A DNA stretch of 64,000 nt from Caballeronia sp. Lep1P3. GTDB taxonomy: Bacteria; Pseudomonadota; Gammaproteobacteria; Burkholderiales; Burkholderiaceae. Every line of letters starts with the position of its first letter. Positions within the stretch are counted from its first letter, which is position 1. Where the stretch lies: assembly GCF_022879595.1 (NCBI RefSeq), contig NZ_CP084265.1, positions 682,001 to 746,000 on the forward strand, read 5' to 3'. This document shows positions 29,161 through 39,363 of the stretch, in pieces. The notes under the pieces were generated by a model. It had not been told where the DNA came from and did no database searches. It saw nothing but the letters and a program-made list of their open reading frames with translations. The translations under genes were made by a program, and so were the position numbers.

Positions 29161-29535
29161 ATGAAAGCAGTCGATCTGTTGAAGGCGCTGGGCGTCGTGG
29201 TGTGCGTGGCGGTCGCGTCGAGCGCCTACGCCCAGTCGAGCGATGCGGCGGCCACCAACAACGCCGAATCCGCCCCGACCACCAAGGCGCAGCGGTCAGC
29301 CACCAAGAAGACCGATCGCAAGCTCAGTTACGACGTGCGCCGCGCGCTGTCGAAAGCGCAGGGCTTCGACGTCTCGAACGTGTTCGTCCGCTCTCGCGGC
29401 GGCGCGGTGACGCTGACGGGCACGGTGCCGGAAGGCGCGCAGATCGCCCAGGCCGAGGAAGTGGCGAAGGGCGTGACGGGCGTGAAGTCGGTGTCGAACA
29501 AGATCACGCTCAGCCCGCAGAACGGCGGGAAGTAA
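29161..29535 (+). CDS. Periplasmic BON-domain protein
   Basis: A 124-residue exported protein. Residues 1-24 form a signal peptide ending in ASSAYAQ. A low-complexity linker (about 26-52) precedes one BON domain (about 55-118) with DVSNVFVRSRGGAVTLTGTV and GVTGVKSVSNKI, the family core. BON proteins such as OsmY bind or stabilise envelope components and are often stress-induced; members with this arrangement are common in Burkholderia. A strong terminator follows, so it is probably transcribed alone. Confidence 0.9.
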   Translation: MKAVDLLKALGVVVCVAVASSAYAQSSDAAATNNAESAPTTKAQRSATKKTDRKLSYDVRRALSKAQGFDVSNVFVRSRGGAVTLTGTVPEGAQIAQAEEVAKGVTGVKSVSNKITLSPQNGGK

Positions 29536-29568
29536 GCGGCGCGTCGCGGCGAGTTCGCGATACACCCG

Positions 29569-29600
29569 AACGGGCTCCGGTTTGCACCGGAGCCCGTTTT
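29569..29600 (+). terminator. Terminator of the BON gene
   Basis: A perfect 12-bp stem (29569-29580 with 29587-29598), a 6-nt loop and a short T-run. Confidence 0.88.
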
Positions 29601-29780
29601 CGTTTCCGCGAGCGAATAAGGTGAGTCATGGAGGGACACGCCGCGCGCGACGCGCAATACTGCGGAATCGCCGATCGCGCAGCGCGGGCAGCGAATCCGG
29701 CGGGCAGGAGGCTCGAAGTCGTATCAGGACGGTGACATCACTCAACCCAGAACGATTGGAACGGATGGCGGAGACAGACA

Positions 29781-31931
29781 ATGAAAAGATTCGCGCTTTT
29801 CCACGAAACCCCGCAGGAACATTCGAAGAGAACCGCCCGGGCGATGACGCTCGTCGCATCGGCGATGCTGGCCGCCGCGCTGGCCGGCTGTCACGGCGGC
29901 GATGACCACGGCGGCAGCACCGGCGCAGCGAACAACAGCCTGCCGGGCTTCATCTCCGGCTCGGTGAAGACGCAAACCTACGACGGTAACACCGACGATC
30001 TCCTGACCGCTGGCCTCGGCAAGACCGGCCTCGCATCGGCGACGCCGCCCGGCATCGCGAACGCGGCCGCGCCCACGGCGGCGGAACTGCGGCGGCTCGC
30101 GATCTATTCGAACTACCGCGCGCTCGTCGATATGTCGGCGAACGGCGGTTATGGGCGCTTCTGGGGACCTAACGTCGATCTGAACGGCAACGACACGCTG
30201 GGCGAAGGGAAGATCGCGGGCAAGGAATACCTCGCCTATGCCGACGACGGCAGCGGCGCGCAGAACGTGAGCCTGCTCGTGCAGATTCCGGCGAGCTTCA
30301 ATCCGGATCAGCCTTGCATCGTGACGGCGACATCGTCGGGATCGCGCGGCGTCTACGGCGCGATTTCGGCCGCCGGCGAGTGGGGCCTCAAGCGCGGCTG
30401 CGCGGTCGCGTACACGGACAAGGGCAGCGGCAACGGCGCGCACGAACTGTCGACGAATCGCGTGACGCTCATCGACGGCACGCTCGCAAACGCCGATATC
30501 GCCGGGAAAGCGGCCATCTTTCGCGCCAACGTGAGCGCGACGGCGCTCGCGCAGTACAACGCGGCGTTCCCGAACCGCTATGCGTTCAAGCACGCGCATT
30601 CGCAGCAGAATCCGGAAAAGGACTGGGGCAAGAACACGCTGCAGGCCATTCAGTTCGCGTACTGGGCGCTCAACGATTCGTTCGGCACGCTCAACGGCAC
30701 GACGCGCACCGTGCGCTACACGAAGGGCAGCGTGACGACGATCGCGGCGTCGGTGAGCAACGGCGGCGGCGCGGCGTTGGCCGCGGCGGAAGAGGACACC
30801 GACGGCTGGATTTCGGCCGTCGTCGCGGGCGAGCCGCAGATCAACCTGAACCTGCCCGCGCAGGTCGCGGTGAATCAGGGCGGCGCGCCGGTCGGCTCGT
30901 TCGGGCGTCCGCTCGCCGACTACATGACGCTTGCCAATCTGCTGCAGCCGTGCGCGGCGCTGGCTCCTGCCGCAGCGGGCGCGCCGTATCTGACGGCGTT
31001 GCCCGTCGCCACCACCACGGCGATTCGCACGCAGCGTTGCGCGGCGCTCGCGGCGAACGGGCTGATCTCGGGCGGCGATCCGGTCTCGCAGGCCAACGAT
31101 GCGCTCGCGCGGCTGCATCAGGCGGGCTACGAGGCCGACTCCGACACGCTGCACGCGCCGATGTGGGATTCGCAGGCGGTGCCGGCGGTGGCCGTGACCT
31201 ACGCGAACGCGTACATGAAGGCGAGCGTCGTCGATAACCTCTGCGACTTCAGCTTCGGCACGACGAACGCGGCGACCGGCGCGGCGGGCGTGACGCCGGC
31301 CGTATCGCCGATGCTGACCGTGTTCGGAAACGGCAACGGCGTGCCGCCGACCAACGGCATCAACCTCGTGTACAACGCGGGGACGAGCGGTGCGGCGGAT
31401 CATCGGCTCGCCACGCCCGATGCGGCTTATGCGGGCGCGGCCTGCCTGCGCTCGCTATGGACGAACGCGAACCCGACGATGGTCGCGAGCGTCAACGCGA
31501 TCCGCGTGAATGCGAACCTGCGCGGCAAGCCGGCGATCATCGTGCAGGGCCGCGCCGATGCGCTCGTGCCGATCAACCATGCGTCGCGGCCTTATCTGGG
31601 GGCGAACAAGGTGGCGGAAGGCGGCAAGAGCCAGTTGTCGTTTTACGAAATCGCGAACGGCCAGCATTTCGATGCGTTTCTGAGCGTGGCCGGTTTCGAT
31701 ACGCGGTTCGTGCCGGTGCATTACTACGTGCTTCAGTCGCTCAATCTGATGTGGAGCCATCTGAAGAGCGGCACGCCGCTGCCGCCGTCGCAGGTCGTTC
31801 GCACGGTCGCGCGGGGCGGCACGCCGGGCGCTGCGCCCGCGCTGACGACGGCGAATCTGCCGGCGATCGCGGCGAGTCCCGGCGCGAACGCTATTTCCGT
31901 CAACGGCGGCGTGGTCAACGTGCCGAATTGA
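29781..31931 (+). CDS. D-(-)-3-hydroxybutyrate oligomer hydrolase
   Basis: A 716-residue exported enzyme that cleaves soluble 3-hydroxybutyrate oligomers released from poly-3-hydroxybutyrate. The N-terminus has a long signal sequence ending in a lipobox-like LAGC (Cys37), suggesting a lipoprotein. The conserved LLTAGLGKTGLA, ATSSGSRGVYGAISAAGEWGLK and VSNGGGAAL segments define the family, with Ser326 of the last as probable nucleophile. Length is close to characterised members. Met22 is an alternative start that would still leave a signal peptide. Together with the IS66-split esterase further on, it points to a PHB-using lifestyle. Confidence 0.93.
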   Translation: MKRFALFHETPQEHSKRTARAMTLVASAMLAAALAGCHGGDDHGGSTGAANNSLPGFISGSVKTQTYDGNTDDLLTAGLGKTGLASATPPGIANAAAPTAAELRRLAIYSNYRALVDMSANGGYGRFWGPNVDLNGNDTLGEGKIAGKEYLAYADDGSGAQNVSLLVQIPASFNPDQPCIVTATSSGSRGVYGAISAAGEWGLKRGCAVAYTDKGSGNGAHELSTNRVTLIDGTLANADIAGKAAIFRANVSATALAQYNAAFPNRYAFKHAHSQQNPEKDWGKNTLQAIQFAYWALNDSFGTLNGTTRTVRYTKGSVTTIAASVSNGGGAALAAAEEDTDGWISAVVAGEPQINLNLPAQVAVNQGGAPVGSFGRPLADYMTLANLLQPCAALAPAAAGAPYLTALPVATTTAIRTQRCAALAANGLISGGDPVSQANDALARLHQAGYEADSDTLHAPMWDSQAVPAVAVTYANAYMKASVVDNLCDFSFGTTNAATGAAGVTPAVSPMLTVFGNGNGVPPTNGINLVYNAGTSGAADHRLATPDAAYAGAACLRSLWTNANPTMVASVNAIRVNANLRGKPAIIVQGRADALVPINHASRPYLGANKVAEGGKSQLSFYEIANGQHFDAFLSVAGFDTRFVPVHYYVLQSLNLMWSHLKSGTPLPPSQVVRTVARGGTPGAAPALTTANLPAIAASPGANAISVNGGVVNVPN

Positions 31932-32712
31932 CGGCCGACGCCGCGGCGGGCGCGGACGCCGTCGCGGTCGCCGAAGCCGTCGCCGTGGCTGCATCGGCGG
32001 CGGCCTGCGCCTGCTGTTTGGCGGCGGCTGCGGCTTCGGGCGTCTGGATCGCCGTCGCTGCGGCGGCGGGCGCCTGAACGACGATCGGCGTCGGCGTCAG
32101 TTCCGGCGAACTCACGATGAGCGAGGGCGCGAGCGGCTTGCTCTCGACTTCATCGGATGCGATCGGCGAACTGCGCGGCACCGTGTTCAGGTAGTGGCCC
32201 ACCAGATTGAAGAAGCGGTCGTAGAACCTCCCGGCCGGCACGGTTTCGCTCGAAATCTTGACCATCGCGTCGCTATTCGAGCGGATCGGCAGCGAAAGGG
32301 AGCCGAGCACACTCAAGCCCACGCTCGCGGACGTATCGCTTTTCTTGAGCGCATAGCCGTCCTGCACCGCGTTCACGTAAGCGATGCTCTGATTCGCCGC
32401 GTTCTCGCCCGGCGTGCAGACCACATGGAACGAGACGACGACGTGCGTTTCCGCCGACGGCTGGAAGTTCTTGGTCGCGTCGACGTTGTCCGGCTGGGTC
32501 ATCGTCGTCAGGAAGCCTTGCGACAACAGTGCGCGACGCGCGGCTTCGCAGGTTTCCTTCACGGTGGCGTCGAAATTGTGCGCGTAGGGACTCGCGCCGG
32601 AGTTGAAAAGCTCCTGCTGGTAGCTTGGAGTGGTCGCGGCCCGGCCCCCGCATGCAGCGAGCGAGAGAAGACCGAGGGAGACGATGGCGAGGCGCAACGA
32701 CGAGATGGACAT
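31915..32712 (-). CDS. DUF2242 family lipoprotein
   Basis: A 265-residue lipoprotein with signal peptide and lipobox SLAAC (Cys21). The central domain (about 45-185) with AHNFDATVKETCEAARRAL and QPSAETHVVVSFHVVC matches DUF2242, a beta-proteobacterial envelope family of unknown function. The C-terminal 55 residues are an Ala/Thr-rich low-complexity tail. The gene converges with the oligomer hydrolase gene and their 3' ends overlap by 17 nt, with no terminator between them. Confidence 0.85.
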   Translation of the reverse strand: MSISSLRLAIVSLGLLSLAACGGRAATTPSYQQELFNSGASPYAHNFDATVKETCEAARRALLSQGFLTTMTQPDNVDATKNFQPSAETHVVVSFHVVCTPGENAANQSIAYVNAVQDGYALKKSDTSASVGLSVLGSLSLPIRSNSDAMVKISSETVPAGRFYDRFFNLVGHYLNTVPRSSPIASDEVESKPLAPSLIVSSPELTPTPIVVQAPAAAATAIQTPEAAAAAKQQAQAAADAATATASATATASAPAAASAVNSAR

Positions 32713-32871
32713 AGGGCGCGGCTAGAACGAAATGTGTGACACGGCAGACACAAATTGTAGTGCCGTCGGACCGGCCGAGGAGAAAGCGGAATCCGAAAAC
32801 GCCGAAGAATCCGTGGCTTACAGCGAGATGAACGGTTGAAAGGCGCGAACGCCGCCGCTTTTTGGAACGCG

Positions 32872-32896
32872 AAAAAGCCCGGCACAAGGCCGGGCT
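32872..32896 (-). terminator. Terminator of the DUF4148 gene
   Basis: On the minus strand an 8-bp stem (arms 32876-32883 and 32889-32896, 5-nt loop) is followed by five T. Confidence 0.88.
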
Positions 32897-32926
32897 GCGC
32901 TACGCACTACCGCCGACTGGCGCGTC

Positions 32927-33244
32927 TTACGGGCGGCTGTAGTCGACCGGGTTGACGTTCTGCGCCGGGCGAGTGGCACGGCCGGATGCCGACGCGCCTT
33001 CGCTCACACCGCCGAACGAGGTCGCCGCCACGCCTTGCGACGCATCGAGGCGCGCTTGCGCGGCCTGGATGTTGGCGGGATAGGTCGTGTGGTCGCTGGC
33101 GGGGTTGTAGCCTGCGCGCTCGAGCTGCACGAGTTGCGCCTTCACTTCGGCGCGGGTCAGCGCGCCGTTGTCGCTCGCCTGCGCAAGGGCCGGCACAGCA
33201 AGGGCGGAAGCGATGACGATGGCGGGAACGATCGACTTGAACAT
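32927..33244 (-). CDS. DUF4148 domain-containing exported protein
   Basis: A 105-residue periplasmic protein. Residues 1-24 are a signal peptide (MFKSIVPAIVIASALAVPAL, cleavage after AQA). The DUF4148 core LTRAEVKAQLVQLERAGYNP is present, followed by a Gly/Ser-rich tail. The family is abundant in Burkholderia relatives and has no assigned function. A strong GGAGG site precedes the ATG at 33244; an upstream in-frame extension to 33340 is not needed. It is the last clearly core-type gene before the decayed region. Confidence 0.92.
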   Translation of the reverse strand: MFKSIVPAIVIASALAVPALAQASDNGALTRAEVKAQLVQLERAGYNPASDHTTYPANIQAAQARLDASQGVAATSFGGVSEGASASGRATRPAQNVNPVDYSRP

Positions 33245-33494
33245 GATGAACCTCCGAATTCCAATTGAGCGAAACGTCGCAGCCGGTAAGGTGTCTGTCG
33301 GTTGCTTCGTCGTTGAGAGGCAGTGTAGGCCGGTCGCCACCTAGTAGAAACCCTAATGCGACGAAATCAGAATTGTCGGATTGACATTAATCGGCTCTAT
33401 TGAAAGTGGTGGGTCGATTGGGCGAATGCGCTCGGTCCGTGGGTGCTTGGTCACAATCATTGCTCGTCCGAGCGCGCTGGTTTTCTTCGAGGGC

Positions 33495-33861
33495 TCAGTG
33501 TTTGTTGCCGATAAAGCCCACGATCACATACACCGGAATGCCGCTCATTTGCGCGATGCACGGCGCATGCGTGAGGCGCAGCGTGAATAGAACGGTGCCG
33601 AGATTGCACAGGTAAGAAACGAGCGCGACGACGAGAAAGCGCACTGCCGAATCGCGCATGGCGGCCGCCTTGAAGGTGAACTCGCTGTCGAGCGCGAAAC
33701 GGACCGCGATGCCGATGCCGTATCCGATCATGTTCGCGATCACAGGACGGCTGCCCGCCGCTTGGCGCCGAAGATGTCGCGGCCGAGAACACGGTATCGA
33801 GGTCACCGACGAGCGGATATCTCAGGAATTGCAGACGGATGTCGGCGACCGACGCGCGCAT
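33495..33861 (-). pseudogene. GtrA-like membrane protein remnant, frameshifted
   Basis: Two pieces of a GtrA family protein lie in different frames. The first piece, from the ATG at 33861, reads LQFLRYPLVGDLDTVF, the usual opening of GtrA proteins. After a disruption near 33770-33800 the frame changes and continues ANMIGYGIGIAVRFALDSEF, then RFLVVALVSYLCNLGTVLF and VYVIVGFIGNKH, helices 2-4. Part of helix 1 seems missing. GtrA proteins flip or present polyprenyl-linked glucose or similar sugars in surface polysaccharide pathways. The total of 367 nt is not a multiple of three, which supports loss of function. Confidence 0.65.
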
Positions 33862-34207
33862 AAGAAGTTGAATTAGGAGTGGATAACGCAGATGACAGGC
33901 TTTCAAAACTCCCGGCGCTTCTTGACGCTCCGTTGGCGCGCCCAGTTGTGGGCCATCATGCGTGCGGGCGCTGCCTTGCCCAACGCGCTGACGCGCGAGG
34001 CCGTCGCTCGTCGCTCACAGGACGAATTCCCGGTCCGATGGTTCGCTCACGTTGGCAGTGCAAGCGTTGGTGCGGTGGACCACCTTCGTGGCCAGAAAAT
34101 TCGGCGAACATGCGCATTCCGTTCGGAACGCTCGCACGACTTCATGCGGCTTGGGTGACACGGCACGCCGCGCTCACTGGAATCGCGCATAGCCTTTGGA
34201 GAACTAC
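33862..34207. other. Spacer before the 407-aa membrane protein gene
   Basis: A frame opening at 33892 shows no family resemblance and no hydrophobic or motif structure. I regard it as non-coding or as debris of the GtrA locus. Confidence 0.4.
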
Positions 34208-35431
34208 ATGCCCGATGCTCCGATTCGACGCCGCAGCGCCGCCTGGTTCCTGTTGGCCGTGATCTACTATCTGGTCGCGGCGGCAGCGTTCCACGGTTAC
34301 TTCGCGAAGTGGAAACTCCGAGACGACACCCCCCAGTCTGCGTTGCCCACCATGCTCGAAGGGACGAGCGATCGTCCTTTTGTCTACAGGCGGCTCTTGC
34401 CGGCCATCGCCAATGAAGCGGAGCGGGTCACACCGGAGGCGCTTCGCGCACGCGCGATAGATTGGCTTTTTGCGGACGGACGCGCGCACGGCCCGATTGC
34501 CTGGTTCTACCCGGACGCCTCGGACGCGCGCAACCCCAAGTACGCGCTTCGTTATTACATGGTGTTTTACCTGTCTTTCACGGCGCTGTTTCTGGCGATG
34601 TTCGCTATGCGCGCCGTGTGCCTGGCGTTGAAGGCAGACACAGTTTCGAGCACGCTCGCGCCAATGGTTATCGCAGCGGCTTTGCCGCTAATTCTTACGG
34701 AAGGGGGCTATTTCTACGACTTTCCCGAATTGCTGTTTATGGCGCTCGCGGTCTGGATGGCAGTCACGGGCCGCGGTTTATGGCTGCTCGTGGTGACGGT
34801 GGTCGCAACGTTCAACAAGGAATCGTTTCTGTTTTTTACGTTGACGCTGTATCCCTTTTTGCGGGCCAGTTTCTCAGAGCGGAAAACCTTGACGCTCCAG
34901 GCATGCATGTTGGCGCTTGCAGGGGCGGTCAACATGCTGATCAAGCTACGCTATGCGCACAACGGCGGAGGAATGGTCGAATATCACCTGCTGGACAACC
35001 TGGCTTTCCTTGCTCATCCGATGAGCTACCTGCGCTTCGAATACAACTACGGCGTGGTGACCCCCAAAGGCTTTAACGTCATCTTTCTTGCGATCGCCGT
35101 GTTGCTTCTGCGAGCGGGCTGGAGCCGCCTGCCCGACGCAGTGCGGCGTCACGTGTGGATCGCGCTTGCCGTCAATGTGCCGCTGTTTCTCCTGTTCGGT
35201 TTCCACGACGAGTTGCGGAACCTGAGCATGTTATTGATCGGCGTGCTGATGATCGTGAGCGTGAACATTTCGATTTGGCTCAATCAGCGTGAGGCCGTGG
35301 CTAATGTTCGCGAACGAGTCGGCGGCGCGGCGCTGAGCTCTTCGTCAAGAATGGGACATGGATCGAGTGCGGATTCGCCAGTCGCGAGAGGACAGTACCA
35401 AGCGCGCGGAAGCGAAGGAGGCGGGGAATGA
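34208..35431 (+). CDS. Polytopic membrane protein, unknown function
   Basis: A 407-residue protein with about nine hydrophobic segments between residues 15 and 355 and a soluble, Ser/Gly-rich tail of about 50 residues. Conserved-looking patches include RPFVYRRLLPAIAN, GGYFYDFPELLFMALAVWMA, FNKESFLFF and FHDELRNLSMLLIG. The pattern (Arg-Pro-Phe-x-Tyr-Arg early, Phe-Asn-Lys-Glu in the middle) resembles polytopic glycosyltransferase-like proteins of O-antigen regions, but I cannot name a family. The ATG at 34208 is preferred because GGAG lies 6 nt upstream. It follows the GtrA remnant, which would suit a polysaccharide context. Confidence 0.65.
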   Translation: MPDAPIRRRSAAWFLLAVIYYLVAAAAFHGYFAKWKLRDDTPQSALPTMLEGTSDRPFVYRRLLPAIANEAERVTPEALRARAIDWLFADGRAHGPIAWFYPDASDARNPKYALRYYMVFYLSFTALFLAMFAMRAVCLALKADTVSSTLAPMVIAAALPLILTEGGYFYDFPELLFMALAVWMAVTGRGLWLLVVTVVATFNKESFLFFTLTLYPFLRASFSERKTLTLQACMLALAGAVNMLIKLRYAHNGGGMVEYHLLDNLAFLAHPMSYLRFEYNYGVVTPKGFNVIFLAIAVLLLRAGWSRLPDAVRRHVWIALAVNVPLFLLFGFHDELRNLSMLLIGVLMIVSVNISIWLNQREAVANVRERVGGAALSSSSRMGHGSSADSPVARGQYQARGSEGGGE

Positions 35432-36885
35432 GCCTTTAATCGCGCGGTGCATGGCGTCGCGTATGAATTGACGCGAAGTCTTCTTCGAAGAATAGGCGGC
35501 CGGCCGAAGCAAGTACATGGCCTTGCGGCTCTGCGCAATGGCATTCAGGACATCGACAATGGGGATGTCTGCATGGGCAACTCGCTGTGAACTTGCCGAA
35601 TGACCAAGCGGTGGCCACGCTCGACATCGGTGGAATCGGCTTCTACAGCGTCAGAATATCGCCGATGTCGGCGGTCTGATGAATGCGGCGTTCGTGCCTT
35701 ACGTGAGCAAGACGCGCTGCCCATTTCTCGCGTCTCTCTGGGATCAACGAGTGAAGACGAAAGCGTGCCGGGAGACCCGCCAAAGCCTGCAGCGGTCGGG
35801 CGCTCGCGTGACCGGGCGGACCGGCCGGCTTAGTCCCAAGCGCTTGGTTCGGCAGAAAGCGTGCGCCGCTTCAGCAGCGGGATCGACGGGGCGCGTCGCT
35901 TAATAGCATCGTCGAGCGAGATTTAGAAAGCGTCGCTTCCGTGCGAGGAGGCGCGTCAGCGCAGGAGCGCTCTTTCGCGGAAAGGAAGTCGAGATGAGCA
36001 GCGCCTCCGGCGACCGGCGGTTCAGGTCGATTCGGCGCCCAAGCCCCGACAGCCGGCGGACTCGTGAAGACGTCACCTAGCGGCTCTCATCCTCGCTGCG
36101 ACGGATTACCTGTCAGCCTCCGTTCACACACGAGCGACCACCTTCGGCCGTTCGCCACGGCAATCAAACCGCGCAGCGTCGCCGCCATCTCTGCGGCGCG
36201 CGGCTGATTCGATCGTTGTGCGTCGCGTAGTCCATTCAACCGGTGCGTATCACGCCCACAGCGCGCGTTTCCATTCGCGCCGGTTTTCAGCCAGCAGACT
36301 TCCGCTCGGATCGAGACCGCTCATGGATGCTCCATGCGGCGCGCCCGTCGCTTGAATCGACTCGCGCATGCACGCGGGGCGCTGCCCGATATGCAGGCCG
36401 CCTAACGATGGCGATGACCGATCCACCCGCGCAGCTCGCGAACATTCCTGACTTCTTCGTGCACAGCCAACGCGAACCAGCCCGTCAAGAACGTCACGGC
36501 AAGTCTTGCCTGTCGCGTTCTACCGGGCGGTAAAGCCGTCTTCGCAAGAAAGCGCTGAGCAGAACGCGGCACCGGTAAGGCTTGTTGCGACGGTTCGCGA
36601 CCGCACAGCAATGCCCCACCGTTTGCGCGTCCGTCCTCGGCAAAAAATACGTAACTGCATCCGGTGTGCGTTTAAACCGATCCTATAACTACCGACGTCG
36701 TGGCTTTCTGCCGCAACAATGCGACGATTCTTTCCGAATACGCAAACGGTTGCGAATGTTTTTTCTACTTACGTTATGAACATACGACGCCTTTTGCTAT
36801 CTCGGAACTGTTACTTTTCGAAACGTTTGCGGTCGTTTTTGGACCATATACTTCGGCCTCCTTCAGCAAACATGAATAAATTCCC
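35432..36885. other. 1.45-kb stretch without a recognisable gene
   Basis: All reading frames are short and arginine- or serine-rich in the manner of chance frames in GC-rich DNA. From about 36640 to 36880 the composition becomes markedly more AT-rich than the rest of the window, which may mark a transcription control region for the Tat lipoprotein gene or imported DNA. Confidence 0.5.
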
Positions 36886-38271
36886 GTGTCGTCGAACCGT
36901 CTACCCCAAACGCAGGACGAAACTTCCCTGTTCAGCGTCTCTAGCAAGATCAACGCACCCCTTACGCGTAGAAACTTCCTGTCGTACCTGATGGCAAGCG
37001 CGGGAAGCGCCGCCTTGGCCGCCTGTGGCGGCGGCAGCGGAACCACCGATACCGACGCGGTCGCCGATACTGCGGCCGTCGCGAAGACCGCTTCGTCGAG
37101 TGGGACGGCTATTCCGCCGGCAGCATCCATCACCGATAGCACGGGCGCCGTCTGGAAGCTCGTGAGCGGCCACGCAACGCGCAATGGCACCACGGTGGCG
37201 ACCGGTTCCCCCGCCGCGTACACCATGATCCTGTACTTCAACGGCGTGATCTACGCCAAGAACTCGGCTGGCAACTGGTTCAAGAACGGCACATCGCCGT
37301 GGCAGAACCTGGGCACCGCAGACCCGCGCACCGCGGCAAGCACCGGCTCGCAAGGCACCGCCAACACCAGCACGAGCGGCGTGCTGCAGGACAAGTCGTT
37401 CGGCGTGAAGGGCGACGGCACGACCAACGATCGTGCGGCGCTTCAGGCCGCCATCGACGGCTCGGTTGGACAGATTCTCCTCATCACGGGCAAGAGCCGC
37501 ATCGACGCCACTGGCCTCACGCTGCGCTCGAACACGCATATCCGCTTCGCGCAGGGCGCCTCGATCAAGATGCTGCCGCACAACACCGCTACCTATCAGA
37601 TGATGCGCGTGTGGGACGTGAGCAACGTGAACATCGAAGCGCCGTACCTCGACGGCAGCAAGGAACTGAACTCGGCCGGTTCGGGCGAATTCGGCATGGG
37701 CATCTCGATCACCGGCGCGACGGGCGTCACGATCACGAACCCGACGACGATCAACTGCTGGGGCGACGGCATCTACATCGGCAATAGCGGGAGCGGCTCA
37801 GGCAAGACCAGCTCCAACGTGTCGATCAGCGGCCACCACGCGAACGGCTGCCGCCGTCAGGGCGCGACGATCACGTCGGGCAACGGCATCACGTTCACCA
37901 ATCCGCTGTGGGAAAACATTTCGGGCACCGCGCCGTCGTGCGGTCTGGACATCGAGCCGGACGACAACAGCGCCGTGCTGCAGGCCATCAAGATCGTCAG
38001 CCCGACGACTCAGGGTTGCGCGGGCCCCGGCATCCAGGTCTACCTCGGCGCGTTCCCCGGCCCGGTGTCGAAGAACGTCGACATCCAGATCACGAACCAT
38101 ACCGACAACTGCAAGATCGGCCCGTTCGGCGTCGGCGGTCTCGAACTGAATGGCCGCGTCGTCACCGGTGCGATCACCAGCACGAACCCGGTCTGGAAGC
38201 AGAACTGGTACCTCGGTGACTGGGACAGCAAGGGTCCGAAGGTCTCGGTCGTGAATCCGAAGATTGGCTAA
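36886..38271 (+). CDS. Tat-exported lipoprotein with beta-helix (pectate-lyase-like) domain
   Basis: A 461-residue protein with a twin-arginine signal (LTRRNFLSYL, Arg28-Arg29) ending in a lipobox LAAC (Cys47), so it should be folded, exported by Tat and lipid-anchored. After a linker, VLQDKSFGVKGDGTTNDRAA opens a right-handed beta-helix domain of the pectate-lyase-3/GH28-like superfamily that runs to the end, with repeated N-, G- and T-rich coils such as NVNIEAPYLDGS and GVTITNPTTINCWGDGIYIG. Its likely ligand is a polysaccharide. The only start upstream of the Tat motif is the GTG at 36886, without a clear ribosome site, so the start is uncertain. Confidence 0.8.
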   Translation: MSSNRLPQTQDETSLFSVSSKINAPLTRRNFLSYLMASAGSAALAACGGGSGTTDTDAVADTAAVAKTASSSGTAIPPAASITDSTGAVWKLVSGHATRNGTTVATGSPAAYTMILYFNGVIYAKNSAGNWFKNGTSPWQNLGTADPRTAASTGSQGTANTSTSGVLQDKSFGVKGDGTTNDRAALQAAIDGSVGQILLITGKSRIDATGLTLRSNTHIRFAQGASIKMLPHNTATYQMMRVWDVSNVNIEAPYLDGSKELNSAGSGEFGMGISITGATGVTITNPTTINCWGDGIYIGNSGSGSGKTSSNVSISGHHANGCRRQGATITSGNGITFTNPLWENISGTAPSCGLDIEPDDNSAVLQAIKIVSPTTQGCAGPGIQVYLGAFPGPVSKNVDIQITNHTDNCKIGPFGVGGLELNGRVVTGAITSTNPVWKQNWYLGDWDSKGPKVSVVNPKIG

Positions 38272-39363
38272 GCTCGGCGACATTCGCCAAACGGCTTCTC
38301 GCGTCAACGTCCTTCCGGTGCTGAACGCGTCGGCGTGCGGCGGGAAGGGCTCCCTCGGCGAACGTCGGTCTACACCCTTGGGTACAACCTTGCGACCGGC
38401 GTCACGCAGCAGTTGAAGCGCCTCGTGAAGCGCATCGAGTGCGGCAACCAACTCGATGTGTCGCTCAGGATGAGCGGCGACGGACACGACTCGAGCCAAC
38501 CATGTCGCACGCGCACACCGTGGCGTGATTCGCGGCTTGATCGATGGCGTGCGCGCCATCGACTCGTCGATCATGGGCGGCGTGGGCATCGGCAGTGCAC
38601 TGTCGTTGCGTGTACTGTCAATGCTAAGGAACGGGCGGCGTGCCTTTCGTTCGCTGGGATTTCACGTGCTATCACTGGTACGAAAGCGGCTGGCGGAACA
38701 GCCAGCGCTACGGCGTGCTTCAGGCGTTGAAAAATCCGTTCGGTCTGCCAATCTGGTTGACGGAATAGGTTGGCACGGCCAGGTCGACACGGCGACGCAG
38801 CACAACATTTAGTCGGTGGTGATGTGCGCGGTAAATCGACGACAAGTATGGCGTCGTCACGAAGATCGCGGCTTAAAGCGCCCGCAAGAGGAACCCCATC
38901 CAAGCGCGGTTCACCTCGGCCCTGTATCAATCGCTCCTGCTCCTTCGGACAGGAGCGACTTTGCGTTTGCGGGCCGGATGCGACGCGACAACCTTGAGAC
39001 GCGAGGCAGGGAAATAGTGCGCGCGACGTTTCCCGGAGCCAGTCACGCGCTGAACTCACAGCGCGGCGCATCCGAACCAGCGCCTGCCGAGCGCTTCCTT
39101 CCCACGCTCCAAAACCGCGAGTTCCAGCGACGGTCAGGCGCGCCTACAAACACCATCAGCGATGACGACGTGACGCGCTGTGCACATCGACAAGACGCAG
39201 TAAGGGTTTTCGGCGCAGCGGGCTAGCCGCGCGCAGTTCGCAGAAAAGCTCCGGCTGACCCCCGCGCTTTGTGTGCCCCCACACGAGCGAATCGATTCCA
39301 TCTACATATGTAGTAGGAATGCGTAATGCATAGAAGAGAAAACTGAAAACCTGGGACTCAGCC
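38272..39363. other. Gene-poor stretch with a glycoside hydrolase remnant
   Basis: No intact gene. The only recognisable coding trace is the fragment at 38628-38768. Other frames are short and without family resemblance. Confidence 0.5.
38628..38768 (+). pseudogene. Glycoside hydrolase C-terminal remnant
   Basis: A 46-codon open stretch bounded by stops reads FTCYHWYESGWRNSQRYGVL and then LPIWLTE before a stop. The combination of YHWY and PIWLTE is typical of the C-terminal half of (beta/alpha)8 glycoside hydrolases (GH5/GH39-like), where the glutamate of WLTE is catalytic. No start codon or upstream half is in frame. It lies just after the beta-helix lipoprotein and may be a leftover of a polysaccharide-processing cluster. 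Confidence 0.5.

Noticed and set aside
35432..36885. Several short plus-strand frames of 60-96 codons
   Set aside because: They are Arg/Ser/Pro-rich with no ribosome sites and no motifs, as expected for chance frames in GC-rich DNA.
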